64,000 nucleotides of DNA from Symbiodinium natans (taxonomy: Eukaryota; Sar; Dinophyceae; Suessiales; Symbiodiniaceae), in NCBI GenBank assembly GCA_905221605.1, contig CAJNDS010001779.1, positions 1,436,977 to 1,500,976 of the forward strand. The letters run 5' to 3'. Below, piece after piece: positions 10,096-20,874 of the stretch (positions are counted from its first letter, which is position 1; each line of letters begins with the position of its first letter). The notes beneath the pieces are model-generated. The model was not told the origin of the DNA. It made no database searches and saw only the letters and a program-made list of their open reading frames with translations. The translations under genes were made by a program, and so were the position numbers.

Positions 10096-12138
10096 TTCGC
10101 TCATTGGTTTCGAAGCTTGTTTTCCATTTTTTCTTGCTTCTTTTCTTCTGCAAAATCAGTTTCCCAAGCAGCTTTGGAGAAGAATCAACTAGTCAATCAG
10201 CTCGTTGATTGGGATAAAAAAAGTGATGCTCAGGGGTTGCTCTGAGAGAGCGGAGGGAAGATCAGGTGCAAAGGTTTGCCGACGCCACAGACAGAGAGTG
10301 TGTGTGTTAACACATCCAATAAAGTTTCGTGGCACTGTTTTTCCTGAGTTGGTAGTCTCATTGAAAGTTCGCCGCAGAACGCATCGGTTGCTTCCGACGC
10401 TCGCTCAGATCAGTCTACGGAAGTCCTCGGCACTGCCGCTAGAAGTGTCTGACGACAAGCGACATCGGACTCTACACATTCTTCTGATTTTGTTCGCTGT
10501 CGACCTCAGGATCGCAAAGCGTTCCGTGGTGAAAGAAGGCCAGCTTTCAGATCCTGACAGGATGTGATCTTTTCTGAAAGATATTGATCTCCTAATGACC
10601 CTGATTGTACCGAGCTTGACAGCAGTTCTGAATGTGCTGTGTCACCGCTGGGCAAGCACGTAGACTTTCCTCCGTTCAGGTGTTCGCCTGCGTGCGCAGC
10701 AGCGAGCAGTTCTACTTCGAATTCAGCTGCTGTTGCTGCGTCGTTTTTGAGGTCTTCCTTGATGATGGTGCAGCGATTTCTTCTTCGGTCGTAGTTGTGA
10801 CTGTGGTGGAGGTGGCATGCTCTTTGCTGTAAGTTTCACTGTTCTGATTATTGGGACGGCGCAGCATGCGTAGGTTCGTCGTTACGCGACTGTTCTGCTG
10901 TGGTGGCGGTGAGAACAGACCTCACAACGCTGGGCGGGCAGATGATTGTAGCAGGCGCTCGGGTGATTCCTGCGGGTGTGGCGTGTCTTTGCTCGGCGTC
11001 GGCCTGGCCCGGCCTGGCTGCTGCTGTTGATGCGTCCTTTTGGATGTCTCCTTCGTGGGGTAGCGATTTCTTTCTTTTTCGGTCGTAGTTGTGTGGTGGA
11101 GGTTGCGTACCCGTTGCTGTGGTTTCACTGTCGCGGTTAGTGGGGATGGGGGCGAGGCTTGTGTAGGTTCGTTATGCGACTGTCCTGCTGTGGTGTCCCT
11201 TGTGGTGGCGGCGAAGGGTGACTGTGGTGCGCGCTGCGGTTGTCACGCGGTCACATGCTGCTGAATCTCTTGCGGCCGAAGGGTTTTCTTTCTCGCGAAG
11301 CCTGCCAACCCATGGGGGGTCTGGGGTGCAACCAGACCTAGAGAATTGAAAAGAAGACGAGTACCTCGACGACTGGCGATGCATCAAGCCAAGTGAAAAA
11401 AAAAGCCTCGCAAACCCTATGCTAGATGCCTTAGGTGCCTTAAATCTAAACCCTATATTTTGTATGTGTGAATTGCACCGTTGAAATAGCAAACAAAAGC
11501 GGAGTGGCAAACAGACCCTAAAGGTCCATGCCACACAGCCCTCAACCCAAAGCCCTACTACTCCCAAAGCCCCTAGACCTTAAACTCTAAACTCAATACC
11601 AAATCCTTACATAGCCGCTATAAAATCCTACAAGCACCGCTCGACAACCTTATCAAGAACCTTGATAAATTCCATGGAACCGGATCCCTAAACCCAAAGC
11701 CCCAAACCCGAAACCCCTTATCAGGTTACCCGGTGAACTTCTTGGCAACTTCTGACAGCTGAGAGGGCCCTGGGGGTCGTCGGTTCTGTAACGTTTCAAG
11801 GTTTCCCAGCTTGACTGTAAGGTTTTAGGGTTTTCGGTCTTCAGAGCTTTAAGGTTTTCGGGTCTTAAGATGATCTCGAGCTTGTTCTCAGAACCCCAGA
11901 GCTCTAGTTTTGCACGCTCTTGCTTAGAATCGCATCTTGCTTTCCAAAGCTCTGGCGAGCTTCTCCCGATGCTTTGGTAGGGGCCCATAATCGCATCTTC
12001 ATGTTTTGCAAAGGTGTCGCGAGCTTCTCGTGATGCTCTGATAGGGGCACAGAATCGCATCTTCATGTTCTGCAAAGCTGTCGCGAGCTTCTCTTGATGC
12101 TCTGGTAGGGGCCCAGCTCTTGATGCCCGGTGTAGGGG

Positions 12139-12140
<2 letters not shown>
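10096..12140. other. Non-coding accessory DNA
   Basis: No supported gene. 10700-11250 contains internally similar words (GTCGTAGTTGTG, GGTGGAGGT, CTGCTGTGGTG), suggesting local duplication. 11960-12120 contains three imperfect copies of a unit with TCGCGAGCTTCTC and GATGCTCTGGTAGGGGC. Scattered CCCTAAA-like words start near 11450. Confidence 0.45.

Positions 12141-12141
<1 letters not shown>

Positions 12142-12193
<52 letters not shown>
12142..12193. repeat. (CT)n microsatellite
   Basis: About 25 perfect CT dinucleotides. Confidence 0.97.
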
Positions 12194-12486
12194 GTTTTTG
12201 TTTTCCCATGCGCACGGCCCCACGCGGATGGCCAAGTGTGAAGCAAACATGCGGACGGCCCGTTGTGAAGGAAACATGCGGACGGGCCAATGTGAAGGAA
12301 ACATGTGGCTTACTTTCCCTTTCACCTGTACGGCGGTAGGTAGGCTCTTGGATCTCTTGGGATATTGTATTGTTTTGGGGTTTAGGGTTTAATTAGGGTT
12401 TAGGAGTATATGTAAAAGATGTGGCATGTCGCTGGAAACAGGTTCCCCGCGCGCGCGAACCACATTGTACATGTTCTACCGTGCCA

Positions 12487-12548
12487 CCCCCCCCCCCCCC
12501 CCCCCCCTCCCCCCGTTTTTGGAGGGGAGGGGGAGGGTTCCCTCCCCC
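12487..12548. repeat. Poly-C / G-rich hairpin-like tract
   Basis: A run of about 20 C, then CTCCCCCCG, TTTTTGG and a G-rich complement AGGGGAGGGGGAGGG. It could fold as a hairpin or G-quadruplex. Similar C-runs occur elsewhere in the window. Confidence 0.8.
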
Positions 12549-12562
12549 AAAACCAGCCAACA

Positions 12563-12796
12563 AACTAAACCCTAAACCCTAAACCCTAAACCCTAAACCC
12601 TAAACCCTAAACCCTAAACCCTAAGCCCTAAGCCCTAAACCCCTAAACCCCTAAACCCCTAAACCCCGAACCCCGAACCCTAAACCCTAAACCCTAAACC
12701 CTAAACCCTAAACCCTAAACCCTAGAACCCCAAACCCTGAACCCCAAACCCTAAACCCGAAACCCTAAACCCTAAACCCTAAACCCTAAACCCTAG
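12563..12796. repeat. Telomere-like array, C-rich strand (CCCTAAA)n
   Basis: About 30 units of CCCTAAA, with runs of the variants CCCCTAAA, CCCTAAG and CCCGAA. Interstitial, not terminal: unique sequence follows on both sides. Confidence 0.95.
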
Positions 12797-12799
12797 CAC

Positions 12800-12898
12800 T
12801 TGGGATGTTCCCCCTTGCACCAACAGTTCCTTATAGGGATGATAATAGGTGGTTCCATAATCCCGATTAAGGACTGTTAGCAGAAGGGGGAACATCTC
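12800..12898. mobile_element. MITE family A, copy 1
   Basis: Left end GGGATGTTCCCCCTTGC..CAACAGT and right end ACTGTTAGCAGAAGGGGGAACATC are inverted repeats around an AT-richer centre, total about 98 bp. The same ends occur at 26752, 32820 and 54411. Too short to code. It abuts a telomere-like array on its left. Confidence 0.85.
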
Positions 12899-13042
12899 AA
12901 CCTAACACGCCAAACTCCCCAAACTCAACACCCCACTTCTTCATGTTTCCCAGGTACACCTTCCAGCAGATCAACGCCCCACGCGTCGGAGGTGGCTTGG
13001 CTGAAGCAGTTCTAGGGTTCGAAAGGTTCAGGTTAGGGCGTT
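12899..13042. other. Spacer left of the LTR element
   Basis: Short unique sequence ending in GTTAGGGCGTTAGGGC, the telomere-like context of the LTR-element insertion. No gene seen. Confidence 0.5.
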
Positions 13043-13047
13043 AGGGC
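13043..13047. repeat. Target-site duplication AGGGC (left)
   Basis: Matches 21893-21897. The word is part of a degenerate TTAGGG tract, so the element inserted into telomere-like sequence. Confidence 0.75.
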
Positions 13048-13334
13048 TACGGGGGGACAACCAAGGAAGGAAATCAACTCCCCTAATCGCCCTGAACTTA
13101 TATTTCCCAGATCGAACCAAGAAACAACCAAGAACACGGATAAGAGCAACCCAGGGGGGAAGGAAAGGGGGAAGGAATCCACACCCTTACCAAACCCTAA
13201 GAACCCAGGCACTACTTTTTGAACTTGTGGCTTTCTGTTCAAGCCCATCTTGAGCCAAATACGATTACCGGGTTCATTAACCCTTCCAACTTCCAACACT
13301 AACTCCTTTCTACAATACCAATTGCAGCTCCGCA
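13048..13334 (-). repeat. 3' LTR
   Basis: Downstream LTR, the same as the 5' LTR by eye over 287 bp with no indel. A 145-codon frame here is simply the LTR part of ORF1 and is not a gene. Confidence 0.92.
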
Positions 13335-13350
13335 CTCCCCCTGTCCTAGG
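13335..13350 (-). other. Polypurine tract
   Basis: Read on the minus strand, the sequence just before the 3' LTR is CCTAGGACAGGGGGAG, a good plus-strand primer. Confidence 0.7.
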
Positions 13351-13704
13351 ATTTCCTAGGACACATTGGAGATGCAGATCTTTTGGCCAAAAACTGCCAT
13401 TACGGCAGCAGCCAGCTGCTTGAAATGCAAATTGTGGTTTAACGTCTTCCAGGACGGAATTATAGCACATTGGCTAACCTACTACCCATAGAGAATCTTT
13501 TTTCACCTTGATCCTCTCATCACTGAAGACTCCTTGGCCTTCTTCACCACAAACCGTGGTCTTCGCTACGCGAAAAGCTACTGACTCCTACTATCAGGGA
13601 TTTCCATACCCTTAATAGTAACCACCACATTGTCAGCACATTGGCTGTTCCAGCGCACCGGTCTCCAGAAAGAGAAAAACCATCCCTTCATCCATACCAT
13701 CCAA
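13351..13704 (-). other. 3' non-coding part of the LTR element
   Basis: Between the ORF2 stop and the purine tract. No frame of note. Confidence 0.6.
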
Positions 13705-16700
13705 TCACTTCTTTTTCCGATTGTTGGCAATCTTGAGGTGAAGTTGCAGCAGAATATACTCCAGGTCCGAAATCGTAAGAATAGGATCCTGTATGCCCCT
13801 TTGAATTGAGGATACCAATCCTTCTCTCTTTGCGTCCTCAATCGCCTGGCAAGATTGACCCAGCTCTTCATTCGCATTGGCAGACCCTGGTGCCTCCGCA
13901 TCGGATGGACGATCCTTTTCCTCAGGATCTTGCACCATTACCACCTCTTCTTTTTTGGGACTCTGACTTTTCTCCTTCTTCTTTGTCTTTCCACCGACAT
14001 TTGACTTTGTGCGCGTCTTCGAGGATTTTTCCACTGCAGAAGCCACCACATTGGATGTTGATCCACCCTTCTCAATGATCGTCGGCATCTTCTTCGGCTT
14101 TGGAACCATGAGAGTGTAAGGATCTTCGATAGCTGCAGCTTTCCTCTTCTTTTTTACCTTTTTCTTCTCCTCCTCAACGGCAACCTCCGTCTCCGAAGTC
14201 TCAACCACTTCTTTTTCGGCAGGAATATCTTTGCTGGACTCCCCTTCTAGGGACCTCTTTTTCCCTTTTTTGGGATCCTTTTCTTCTCCCAAATTGGCTC
14301 GCTCATACCATATCCTCAGGTCATTGACCCATTCTTCCACCTCCGCGAGCGAAACATCATACGACTTCACTACTTCGAGAAGTTCCAGCACTGACAACAT
14401 TTCAGTGGTCCACGAAACCCATACTTGATCCATTTGGTCAGCATCTCCAGTGAACTTCAGGAGTTTGAACAATGGGTCCGCCTCTGCTCGAGCCAAATCT
14501 GGCTTGCCACCGGAGAGAAATGAAATCGCCTCCATCAACAGTTCCGTCATCTTGGTCTCTTCGTCATAAACCATAAAATCCTCCTCATCATCATCGAACT
14601 GTTCAGGAGGGATCTCCTTTTCTCCACCATTTGCACCAGACTTTCTCCTTGAACCATCCCTTGGGGGCGTCCTTGGAGACCTTGGCCTCTGTTTTTCCAA
14701 CGGAACACCATGCTCGAAGACACACCTGTCACCAAATCGACACTTCCCAGACCGAGCAAACTGGACGCACCTCACACCAGTTGCATCATGCGAGAACCCA
14801 CAATCCTTTCCAGCGAAACATTCTCTCCCTGCCACATAGTATTTGCACCAATATGAATGTAGCACCACATCATCTTCGGAATGGATGAATGTGCAGTCGT
14901 CACCAAATTTGCAGCGATCTTTCCCTTTGCCAAACCAATAGCAGAAACCCTTCTTCCTCTTCTCCAAGCGCTCTGCCTCATACCGGTCCATAGGGCGATT
15001 GTGCTCTACATGAACATTGCCATGTACCTGGGGACTGCTCCCTTCACCCGACGTGCTATCAGTATTTGGTGCTTGGAGTACAGCTGGAAAACCTGGCCTT
15101 GGTCCTACCACCTTCATGATCGGTTTTCCGCCAACTCCTGAGCCATGCTGAGACGATCCAAAAACATTGAACATCTTCATGAAGGCCTTCCTAGCGCCAA
15201 TCTTCTGCACCCTTTTGATTGGACGTTTCATTGCTCCAACCTTGCATCCAGATGCATTCAAACGACGCAACCTTCTAAACCCAACTCTATGTCCCTTCTT
15301 CCAAAGAGCCATAAGAATTTTAGAGGCAGTGACATTCTCCACCTCTACCTTTTCCAATGATCCCTCACTTCCCGGAACAAACCCATCCATCTCTGAAGAC
15401 CTTTCCATCTTTTTTGACACCACTTCGTCAAGGTAGTCTTCTGAAATCCAGGGAAAGTTCCCCTTAGAGGAAGGATTGTCATCATTGTTTGGTCCTTCAC
15501 CAGGATATCCTTTGGTGCTGTCAAAGATCTTACCAGTAGTGCGGTCCTGCATAGAGAAATTCGAAGCCACGCGGGAGTACACTGACCACAAGAAAATCCT
15601 TGTGTCCGCCAGTCTGGATGACCCACTGGATTTCTCCTCTTCCGGAGAAACTTCTGGCGCTTTGCCCTTCCCTCCAGTGTCACCGCTTGTCTCACCTCCA
15701 GCATCTTCAATGGGAATAAGGGATTCATTGTTCCCTTGATCAAGCACCGCATCCTCTAGTCCAAGAACTTCCAGCATCGCTGTCGAAGGATCCACCTCCT
15801 CATCCGCATCGTCGTCCATCCTTCTCCAGAGAGCCTCCAATTGGTCCGCACAAGTCGCCGCTTGAAGAAACTCCATCAACCGAGCCCTCCCGCGCTGCCA
15901 GAGAAATTCTGAAACCATCACCGACCCTTGTGCTCCCAGATTCAGGAATGGGTGAACCATTTTGGCTACCCTCGCCATAAGTTCAATATGAACTTCCATG
16001 CCTGGACTGCGGCTCCAATCATAGGCAATTGCCTCCATAGCAGTACCAAACTTGTCCGTATTCTTGAATTCCCCTTCCAGACCAGGAGACAACAAGGCAC
16101 CCATCACCGAAAGAGGGTAATTCCCCACCGCCGGCAAGCACGGGTTGTCATGGAACGAATGATGCAGGTCAGTATAATATCCTTGATCTCTCCTTTGAAA
16201 AAGGAGTGTTCCAGTCCCTAGCTGGGCATTCATTTCATCCACTTGAACCATTTCAGCACATATCCTCTGTGCCAGGTGCGCCATTGCTGGCCAGACGGTA
16301 CGATCGGTCAGACCGCGACGCATAACCCAATCAGTTGTTGGCGACTGGATCAGCGTTCCTGGATCATACACCATAACCATTGCACCGTCTCCCATTGACT
16401 GATCAGCATCGTCCTCCAGTGCCAGGTTCTCATCCTGTTCGCTTGCACCCTCGGATGACATGCTAATAACCAAATTTCGATCCATCTTATTGGACCCTTT
16501 TTGGCAATCTCTTTGCCCCATTGGCAACTTGCCAACTGCAACCTTCCAATAAATTCGAGTCAGAAGGCCTTTCACCAGCAATTGCTGAAGGTCACTCCTC
16601 ACCGGACCACCATCCAACATCTTCGCATCATTACCACGGAGATCATTGCTCCCGCCTTCTCCTTCTTTTTGGTCGGTCTCCTCGCCAGAAATCTGTACTG

Positions 16701-19700
16701 CTCCTTCCGGCGCCGTCTCCTGTCCAGCCACTTCATGCCCAGGAAGAACTTGAGCGCTTTCAGAGACATTCACCTGTCCAGCAGCACCTTGCCCAGGTAA
16801 AACCTCATCCGTGGAGCCCACCGCCAGCGAACCAACCATAACTGAACCATCCCTTGTTCTTTTTTGAGACCGTTCAGCTCGACGAGAAGGTTGTGGTAGC
16901 GAAAAAACTTGAGAAGTCACTTCTTGGCGGGTCTCCCCCCGCGACGCTTTGTCGCGCCCTTCGCCAAGGTGAACCGATTTTTTCGGCCCAGCATTGGAGC
17001 CTGAAGAACCACTTTGTGGAACATTGCCACGACTCGCAGTTCTCCACGAATCCCTTTCTTGCAAAAAGAGTTCCTTCAGGCGTTGTACCGCATTGGTCTC
17101 CTCCTCGCTTGAATCGCTTGAGGAAGCGGCATACGAGACCAAAGCCTCCGCCTGGTCATCATCATCCACCACATCTGCCCACGCTCTGCTGAATGGATAC
17201 GACAAACCACCACGAGGTTTCACCGGCTCCAGTGGCTTCGGTTTTTCCACCACTTCCGCCAGTTGCACTCGTCGTTGTGACCGAGATCGTGGCACCTGTC
17301 GCACCTGTTTTTTGTCCAGCAAGGGCCTTCCCCTTCTTACAGGGTTTGATCTTGACCGATACTTTTTCGTTGGTGGATTCACCGGCGGCATTCCAACTCC
17401 CACCAACCGCAGCTTCTGTACGCACAACGGAGACCTCTGCGCAAGCGTCCAACCATCACGGTACCTGACCTTATCAAAAAGCTCCCGATAGGAACCTCTC
17501 GGCATAGTTTTTGCACCGGAGTCTTCAGCTTCACGCACCTGAGTGAGGGTTCGCACCGCCGCTCTTCCAGTCCCTTTGTTCCCAGAAGATTGTTGTACCC
17601 GTACAGATGCATCAGAAGGAACTGCCTTTTCCGGTCCTCCCGGTCGATATCGGACCTCACCCACCAATTGCAGAATTTTGCATGCGGTCACTTTGTTGAT
17701 CCCTTTGTCAACCAAATCTTCCACAAAGATGAACTCTTGCAAGTCCGACACATTGGTCACACCAAGCGTAATCATCACCTCACTTACATGAGGGGTATAC
17801 ACCCACAGGTGTGCGTTGCGAGCCATCCAATTTTCAATCGGCTCCTCCGGATTGTGAAGCTGAGTACTAGTGGATGCAGCCACCGAATTCTTTTGCTCAT
17901 CAGCTTCTACTTCATCCAGAATACCTTTTTCACCATCTTTTTGTGACACATTGGTCATTTGCAGCGCTTTTGGTGCCGAGGATGAGGAAGATTCAGCTCC
18001 CCCACTCGCAGGTGGCTGAAAAGTGCTTCTATCCGTAAGCTCCCATCCTCTCTCTTTTTCAAACCGGACCTGATTGGCCACCTGTACCAAGTGTTTCAGG
18101 AGCGACAACCGCTCCTCTGACATCTCGTCATGGGAGTACTTGCAGAAATTTAACCCTTTCCGGCAACGTCCTCGGAGGTAATAATCGAAACAGCAATTGT
18201 GGAACCCTGCGTCCCTTAGTGACTTCCTGGAAGCATTGTCCCAAGATTTGCCGGGCTCCCAAGTCCCTTCCAATGCTATGTCATCGTTGTGAAGGTACCT
18301 GCATGCAGTCCCATATTTACAACCACCTTGATTGTAATACAGACACAGCCGACCTTTTGGCTCACCCGACGTAGGCTCACCCTTTGATGCACCTTTGCCA
18401 AAATTGTACTTGGCCCGGAAGGCTAAATCCTCCCGCTCCTGCTGTGCCTCATCCACTGTACCTTCCTCTGTGGGAGGGTCACCGATGTTCCCGTCCTCAT
18501 CATCAGCTTCTTGGCTATTCTTTGGATCAGTTGACCCCCCTTCTGGCCAACCTTCACCGTACCGACGATGCTCATAGGGACACCCATCGCCATTGCGACA
18601 CCTTCCCTTATTGAAGAACCTGCACAGCTTGCTGTAACCAGGTGACAACACCGTCTTTGGTGTCATGTAAGCCTTTTTGTACTGGTCAGGATCCATGTAG
18701 GCTTCCATTGGCTTGTTCTCCCTTTTGCTCATGGATTGCACTGCACCATCAAGCTCCTGCAAAAATAGCTTGGTGTCCAACCAAAGCGCGTTCCAAAACT
18801 CATCTTCCCCTTGATTCAGCACCGTTGCCACCGCTTCACCCACAACTGGTCGAGTAAATCTCCTTTTTCTGCATGCCAGTTCGAAAAGCGCGTTGTGGTA
18901 CTGTTTTCGGGAAAAAGTGGTTAACTTCCCCAAGCCTGTGCTTTCTGTACCATCAGGCTTCCAACCATCATTTTGCAAGATGCCATACGCGCGCCGAGCT
19001 TCCGCATTGAGGAATGCCTGATCCGCAACACACTCCTGTAAATCTTCCATCGGCCGACCTAACAGCATCCCAGTAATTTTGCCAACATAGGCTTCCTCTT
19101 CATTTCCATTCTCCAGAAGAGCTTTGTAGATCTTTTCTCCATAAAGTTGCCTTTCTTCTCGTTCTTCAGAAGACAACTCCTGTACCACAAGCTCTTCATC
19201 GGATTGCTCTTCCTCCTGTTTCCAGTCCCATTGACCGTTGGAATCTTGGTACCATTGACCAGCATACCATGAATCCGTCCACCACGTACTCCAGCCGCTG
19301 GGTTTCCACTTCCGCAGCGTCGAAGAAGAGTCCTCCACGTCCTCTTCCAAAACCAGAAAGGTGTCCAAGATTATGGTACCATCATCTTCCACTCGTTTCA
19401 CTGTTCCATTGACAGTATCACCAAACTTGAACTGATATGCATTGTTCCCTTCTGCAGGAATCAATACATTCATATCCCCATGGTCCAAAAAGGCTCCATA
19501 CCCATTGATGCAGCGCACTAGACCCATGATCTCATCTCCCTCTTGATAGCAATGTGGCCCAGGTGACTCCAAGGCTCCCGCTCGGGGCACTTTCTTTACA
19601 CGCTCTTCAGAAACCATCTCTGTATCATCGGCTCCTGGCGCATCCTTTGTCTTCACCTTTGGGTCACACTGCTCGTCCTGCTCCACGAGTCCCACAAGCT

Positions 19701-20874
19701 CATCTTTTTTGTGCTCCTGGATTTCAGGACCTCCCTTTTTCTCCGCCAACGGCTTTGCCTCATCTGCTGTAGTTCGCTCGGTGTCGACTTCCGGCGAACT
19801 TCCAGACGGCAACGCTTCTCCCTTCATGGGAGTGGACCCATCATTGGAGTCCTTTGTCTCACCTTCTGCAGCAGGCAAATCTTCTTCCACTGCAGGGCAA
19901 TTGAGTCGATCATCCACGGCAGGCACGCTTTCTTCCACCGCAGGCTCCTTTGGTTCCATGGCCTCCAAAGGAGAATTTCCACCATCATTGACCACAGCTG
20001 CCTCATTGGCTCCGGTGTAGCCCTTGTCATTTCGTTCCTCGCTGCTAACTTCAGGTTGCACCAGTGCGTCCACCTGTGAACCTCCATCATCAGCTGCTGC
20101 GGAGACCTGCGCCCCATTGTTGCAGTCGCCCGTGGAACGTACCACCACATGCACCTCAACCCGTGCTTCCTTCGCACTCCAGGTAATATCTGGCGCATCA
20201 ACCCGCGCATCATTGGCGCTCCAGGCCTCATTTTTCAGATCATCCGTGTCTCCAGCTATTCCAGAAGCTTCTTTTTCCCCTTGAATGGCAGAATTCTTGG
20301 CACCAAACGAAGAGACCTCCTCAGTCGTAACACACAACTTTTTCTCTCCATCCTCCGAATCTCCAGGACCACCTTCCTGAACAACAGGTACCACATCCAC
20401 CACTCGCTCTTCTGCAGCCGACACAGTTCCGATCACCTCATTGGGCATTTTCTCTTCTGGATCCACCAATTCCATCGCTGCCCCACCCTCAGAAAGCGCT
20501 TCTGTTTCTTCCCGATCCAGGTGTTGAGCTCCAGCGATGTTGGCTTGGTTCCCAGGAATCCCTTCCTCATCAGGAGAACCCGGGGTCGGGGCGTCACCAT
20601 CAGCCCTAGGACCGCTATCCCTGATAGTAGAGGAAAAATCTTTTTCACCTAAACTATTTACACTACCCTGGAATGCCCTCGTAGACTCAGTCTTCGGAGT
20701 AGAGGATGAAGAATCCAGTGCCGCCTCCATTTCCAGCTCATTGCCCAAAGGAGACCCAACCACCTCGTCACTCTTCACCTTTTCACCTACCACCGGCAAT
20801 GTCCACTTGGTTTCGTGCGTATCCAGGCAGTAATAATATTGTCTCCCATCTTCATGGAGGTGCAATTCCCACAT
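13705..20874 (-). CDS. Giant WW / S1-like / MLLE-like / CCCH zinc-finger protein of the LTR element
   Basis: 2389 residues, uninterrupted. Visible order: residues 1-28 a WW domain (WELHLHEDGRQYYY..KWTLP); about 50-430 an acidic low-complexity linker; about 446-505 an S1/OB-like segment (IMGLVRCINGYGAFLDHG, then VNGTVKRVEDDGTIILD); about 579-636 an MLLE/PABC-like helix bundle with the hallmark KITGMLLG; CCCH fingers at about 751-769, 844-862 and 895-915 (C-X7/8-C-X5/6-C-X3-H); about 1015-1075 a SAM-like helical segment; a globular unknown about 1490-1700; three more CCCH fingers about 1975-2065; a Lys-rich C-terminus like a nuclear signal. These are all RNA- or RNP-binding modules. In the family context, MLLE binds PAM2 peptides and CCCH fingers bind RNA. 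No pol motifs are seen. It may package element RNA or recruit host mRNA factors (inference). Confidence 0.85.
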   Translation of the reverse strand: MWELHLHEDGRQYYYCLDTHETKWTLPVVGEKVKSDEVVGSPLGNELEMEAALDSSSSTPKTESTRAFQGSVNSLGEKDFSSTIRDSGPRADGDAPTPGSPDEEGIPGNQANIAGAQHLDREETEALSEGGAAMELVDPEEKMPNEVIGTVSAAEERVVDVVPVVQEGGPGDSEDGEKKLCVTTEEVSSFGAKNSAIQGEKEASGIAGDTDDLKNEAWSANDARVDAPDITWSAKEARVEVHVVVRSTGDCNNGAQVSAAADDGGSQVDALVQPEVSSEERNDKGYTGANEAAVVNDGGNSPLEAMEPKEPAVEESVPAVDDRLNCPAVEEDLPAAEGETKDSNDGSTPMKGEALPSGSSPEVDTERTTADEAKPLAEKKGGPEIQEHKKDELVGLVEQDEQCDPKVKTKDAPGADDTEMVSEERVKKVPRAGALESPGPHCYQEGDEIMGLVRCINGYGAFLDHGDMNVLIPAEGNNAYQFKFGDTVNGTVKRVEDDGTIILDTFLVLEEDVEDSSSTLRKWKPSGWSTWWTDSWYAGQWYQDSNGQWDWKQEEEQSDEELVVQELSSEEREERQLYGEKIYKALLENGNEEEAYVGKITGMLLGRPMEDLQECVADQAFLNAEARRAYGILQNDGWKPDGTESTGLGKLTTFSRKQYHNALFELACRKRRFTRPVVGEAVATVLNQGEDEFWNALWLDTKLFLQELDGAVQSMSKRENKPMEAYMDPDQYKKAYMTPKTVLSPGYSKLCRFFNKGRCRNGDGCPYEHRRYGEGWPEGGSTDPKNSQEADDEDGNIGDPPTEEGTVDEAQQEREDLAFRAKYNFGKGASKGEPTSGEPKGRLCLYYNQGGCKYGTACRYLHNDDIALEGTWEPGKSWDNASRKSLRDAGFHNCCFDYYLRGRCRKGLNFCKYSHDEMSEERLSLLKHLVQVANQVRFEKERGWELTDRSTFQPPASGGAESSSSSAPKALQMTNVSQKDGEKGILDEVEADEQKNSVAASTSTQLHNPEEPIENWMARNAHLWVYTPHVSEVMITLGVTNVSDLQEFIFVEDLVDKGINKVTACKILQLVGEVRYRPGGPEKAVPSDASVRVQQSSGNKGTGRAAVRTLTQVREAEDSGAKTMPRGSYRELFDKVRYRDGWTLAQRSPLCVQKLRLVGVGMPPVNPPTKKYRSRSNPVRRGRPLLDKKQVRQVPRSRSQRRVQLAEVVEKPKPLEPVKPRGGLSYPFSRAWADVVDDDDQAEALVSYAASSSDSSEEETNAVQRLKELFLQERDSWRTASRGNVPQSGSSGSNAGPKKSVHLGEGRDKASRGETRQEVTSQVFSLPQPSRRAERSQKRTRDGSVMVGSLAVGSTDEVLPGQGAAGQVNVSESAQVLPGHEVAGQETAPEGAVQISGEETDQKEGEGGSNDLRGNDAKMLDGGPVRSDLQQLLVKGLLTRIYWKVAVGKLPMGQRDCQKGSNKMDRNLVISMSSEGASEQDENLALEDDADQSMGDGAMVMVYDPGTLIQSPTTDWVMRRGLTDRTVWPAMAHLAQRICAEMVQVDEMNAQLGTGTLLFQRRDQGYYTDLHHSFHDNPCLPAVGNYPLSVMGALLSPGLEGEFKNTDKFGTAMEAIAYDWSRSPGMEVHIELMARVAKMVHPFLNLGAQGSVMVSEFLWQRGRARLMEFLQAATCADQLEALWRRMDDDADEEVDPSTAMLEVLGLEDAVLDQGNNESLIPIEDAGGETSGDTGGKGKAPEVSPEEEKSSGSSRLADTRIFLWSVYSRVASNFSMQDRTTGKIFDSTKGYPGEGPNNDDNPSSKGNFPWISEDYLDEVVSKKMERSSEMDGFVPGSEGSLEKVEVENVTASKILMALWKKGHRVGFRRLRRLNASGCKVGAMKRPIKRVQKIGARKAFMKMFNVFGSSQHGSGVGGKPIMKVVGPRPGFPAVLQAPNTDSTSGEGSSPQVHGNVHVEHNRPMDRYEAERLEKRKKGFCYWFGKGKDRCKFGDDCTFIHSEDDVVLHSYWCKYYVAGRECFAGKDCGFSHDATGVRCVQFARSGKCRFGDRCVFEHGVPLEKQRPRSPRTPPRDGSRRKSGANGGEKEIPPEQFDDDEEDFMVYDEETKMTELLMEAISFLSGGKPDLARAEADPLFKLLKFTGDADQMDQVWVSWTTEMLSVLELLEVVKSYDVSLAEVEEWVNDLRIWYERANLGEEKDPKKGKKRSLEGESSKDIPAEKEVVETSETEVAVEEEKKKVKKKRKAAAIEDPYTLMVPKPKKMPTIIEKGGSTSNVVASAVEKSSKTRTKSNVGGKTKKKEKSQSPKKEEVVMVQDPEEKDRPSDAEAPGSANANEELGQSCQAIEDAKREGLVSSIQRGIQDPILTISDLEYILLQLHLKIANNRKKK

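Noticed and set aside
13033-13470. 145-codon minus-strand frame in the 3' LTR
   Set aside because: It is the LTR part of ORF1 seen in the second LTR copy.
13705-20874. Ordinary host CCCH zinc-finger gene
   Set aside because: It lies wholly between two LTRs with target duplication, primer site and purine tract, so it belongs to the element, although it may descend from captured host modules.
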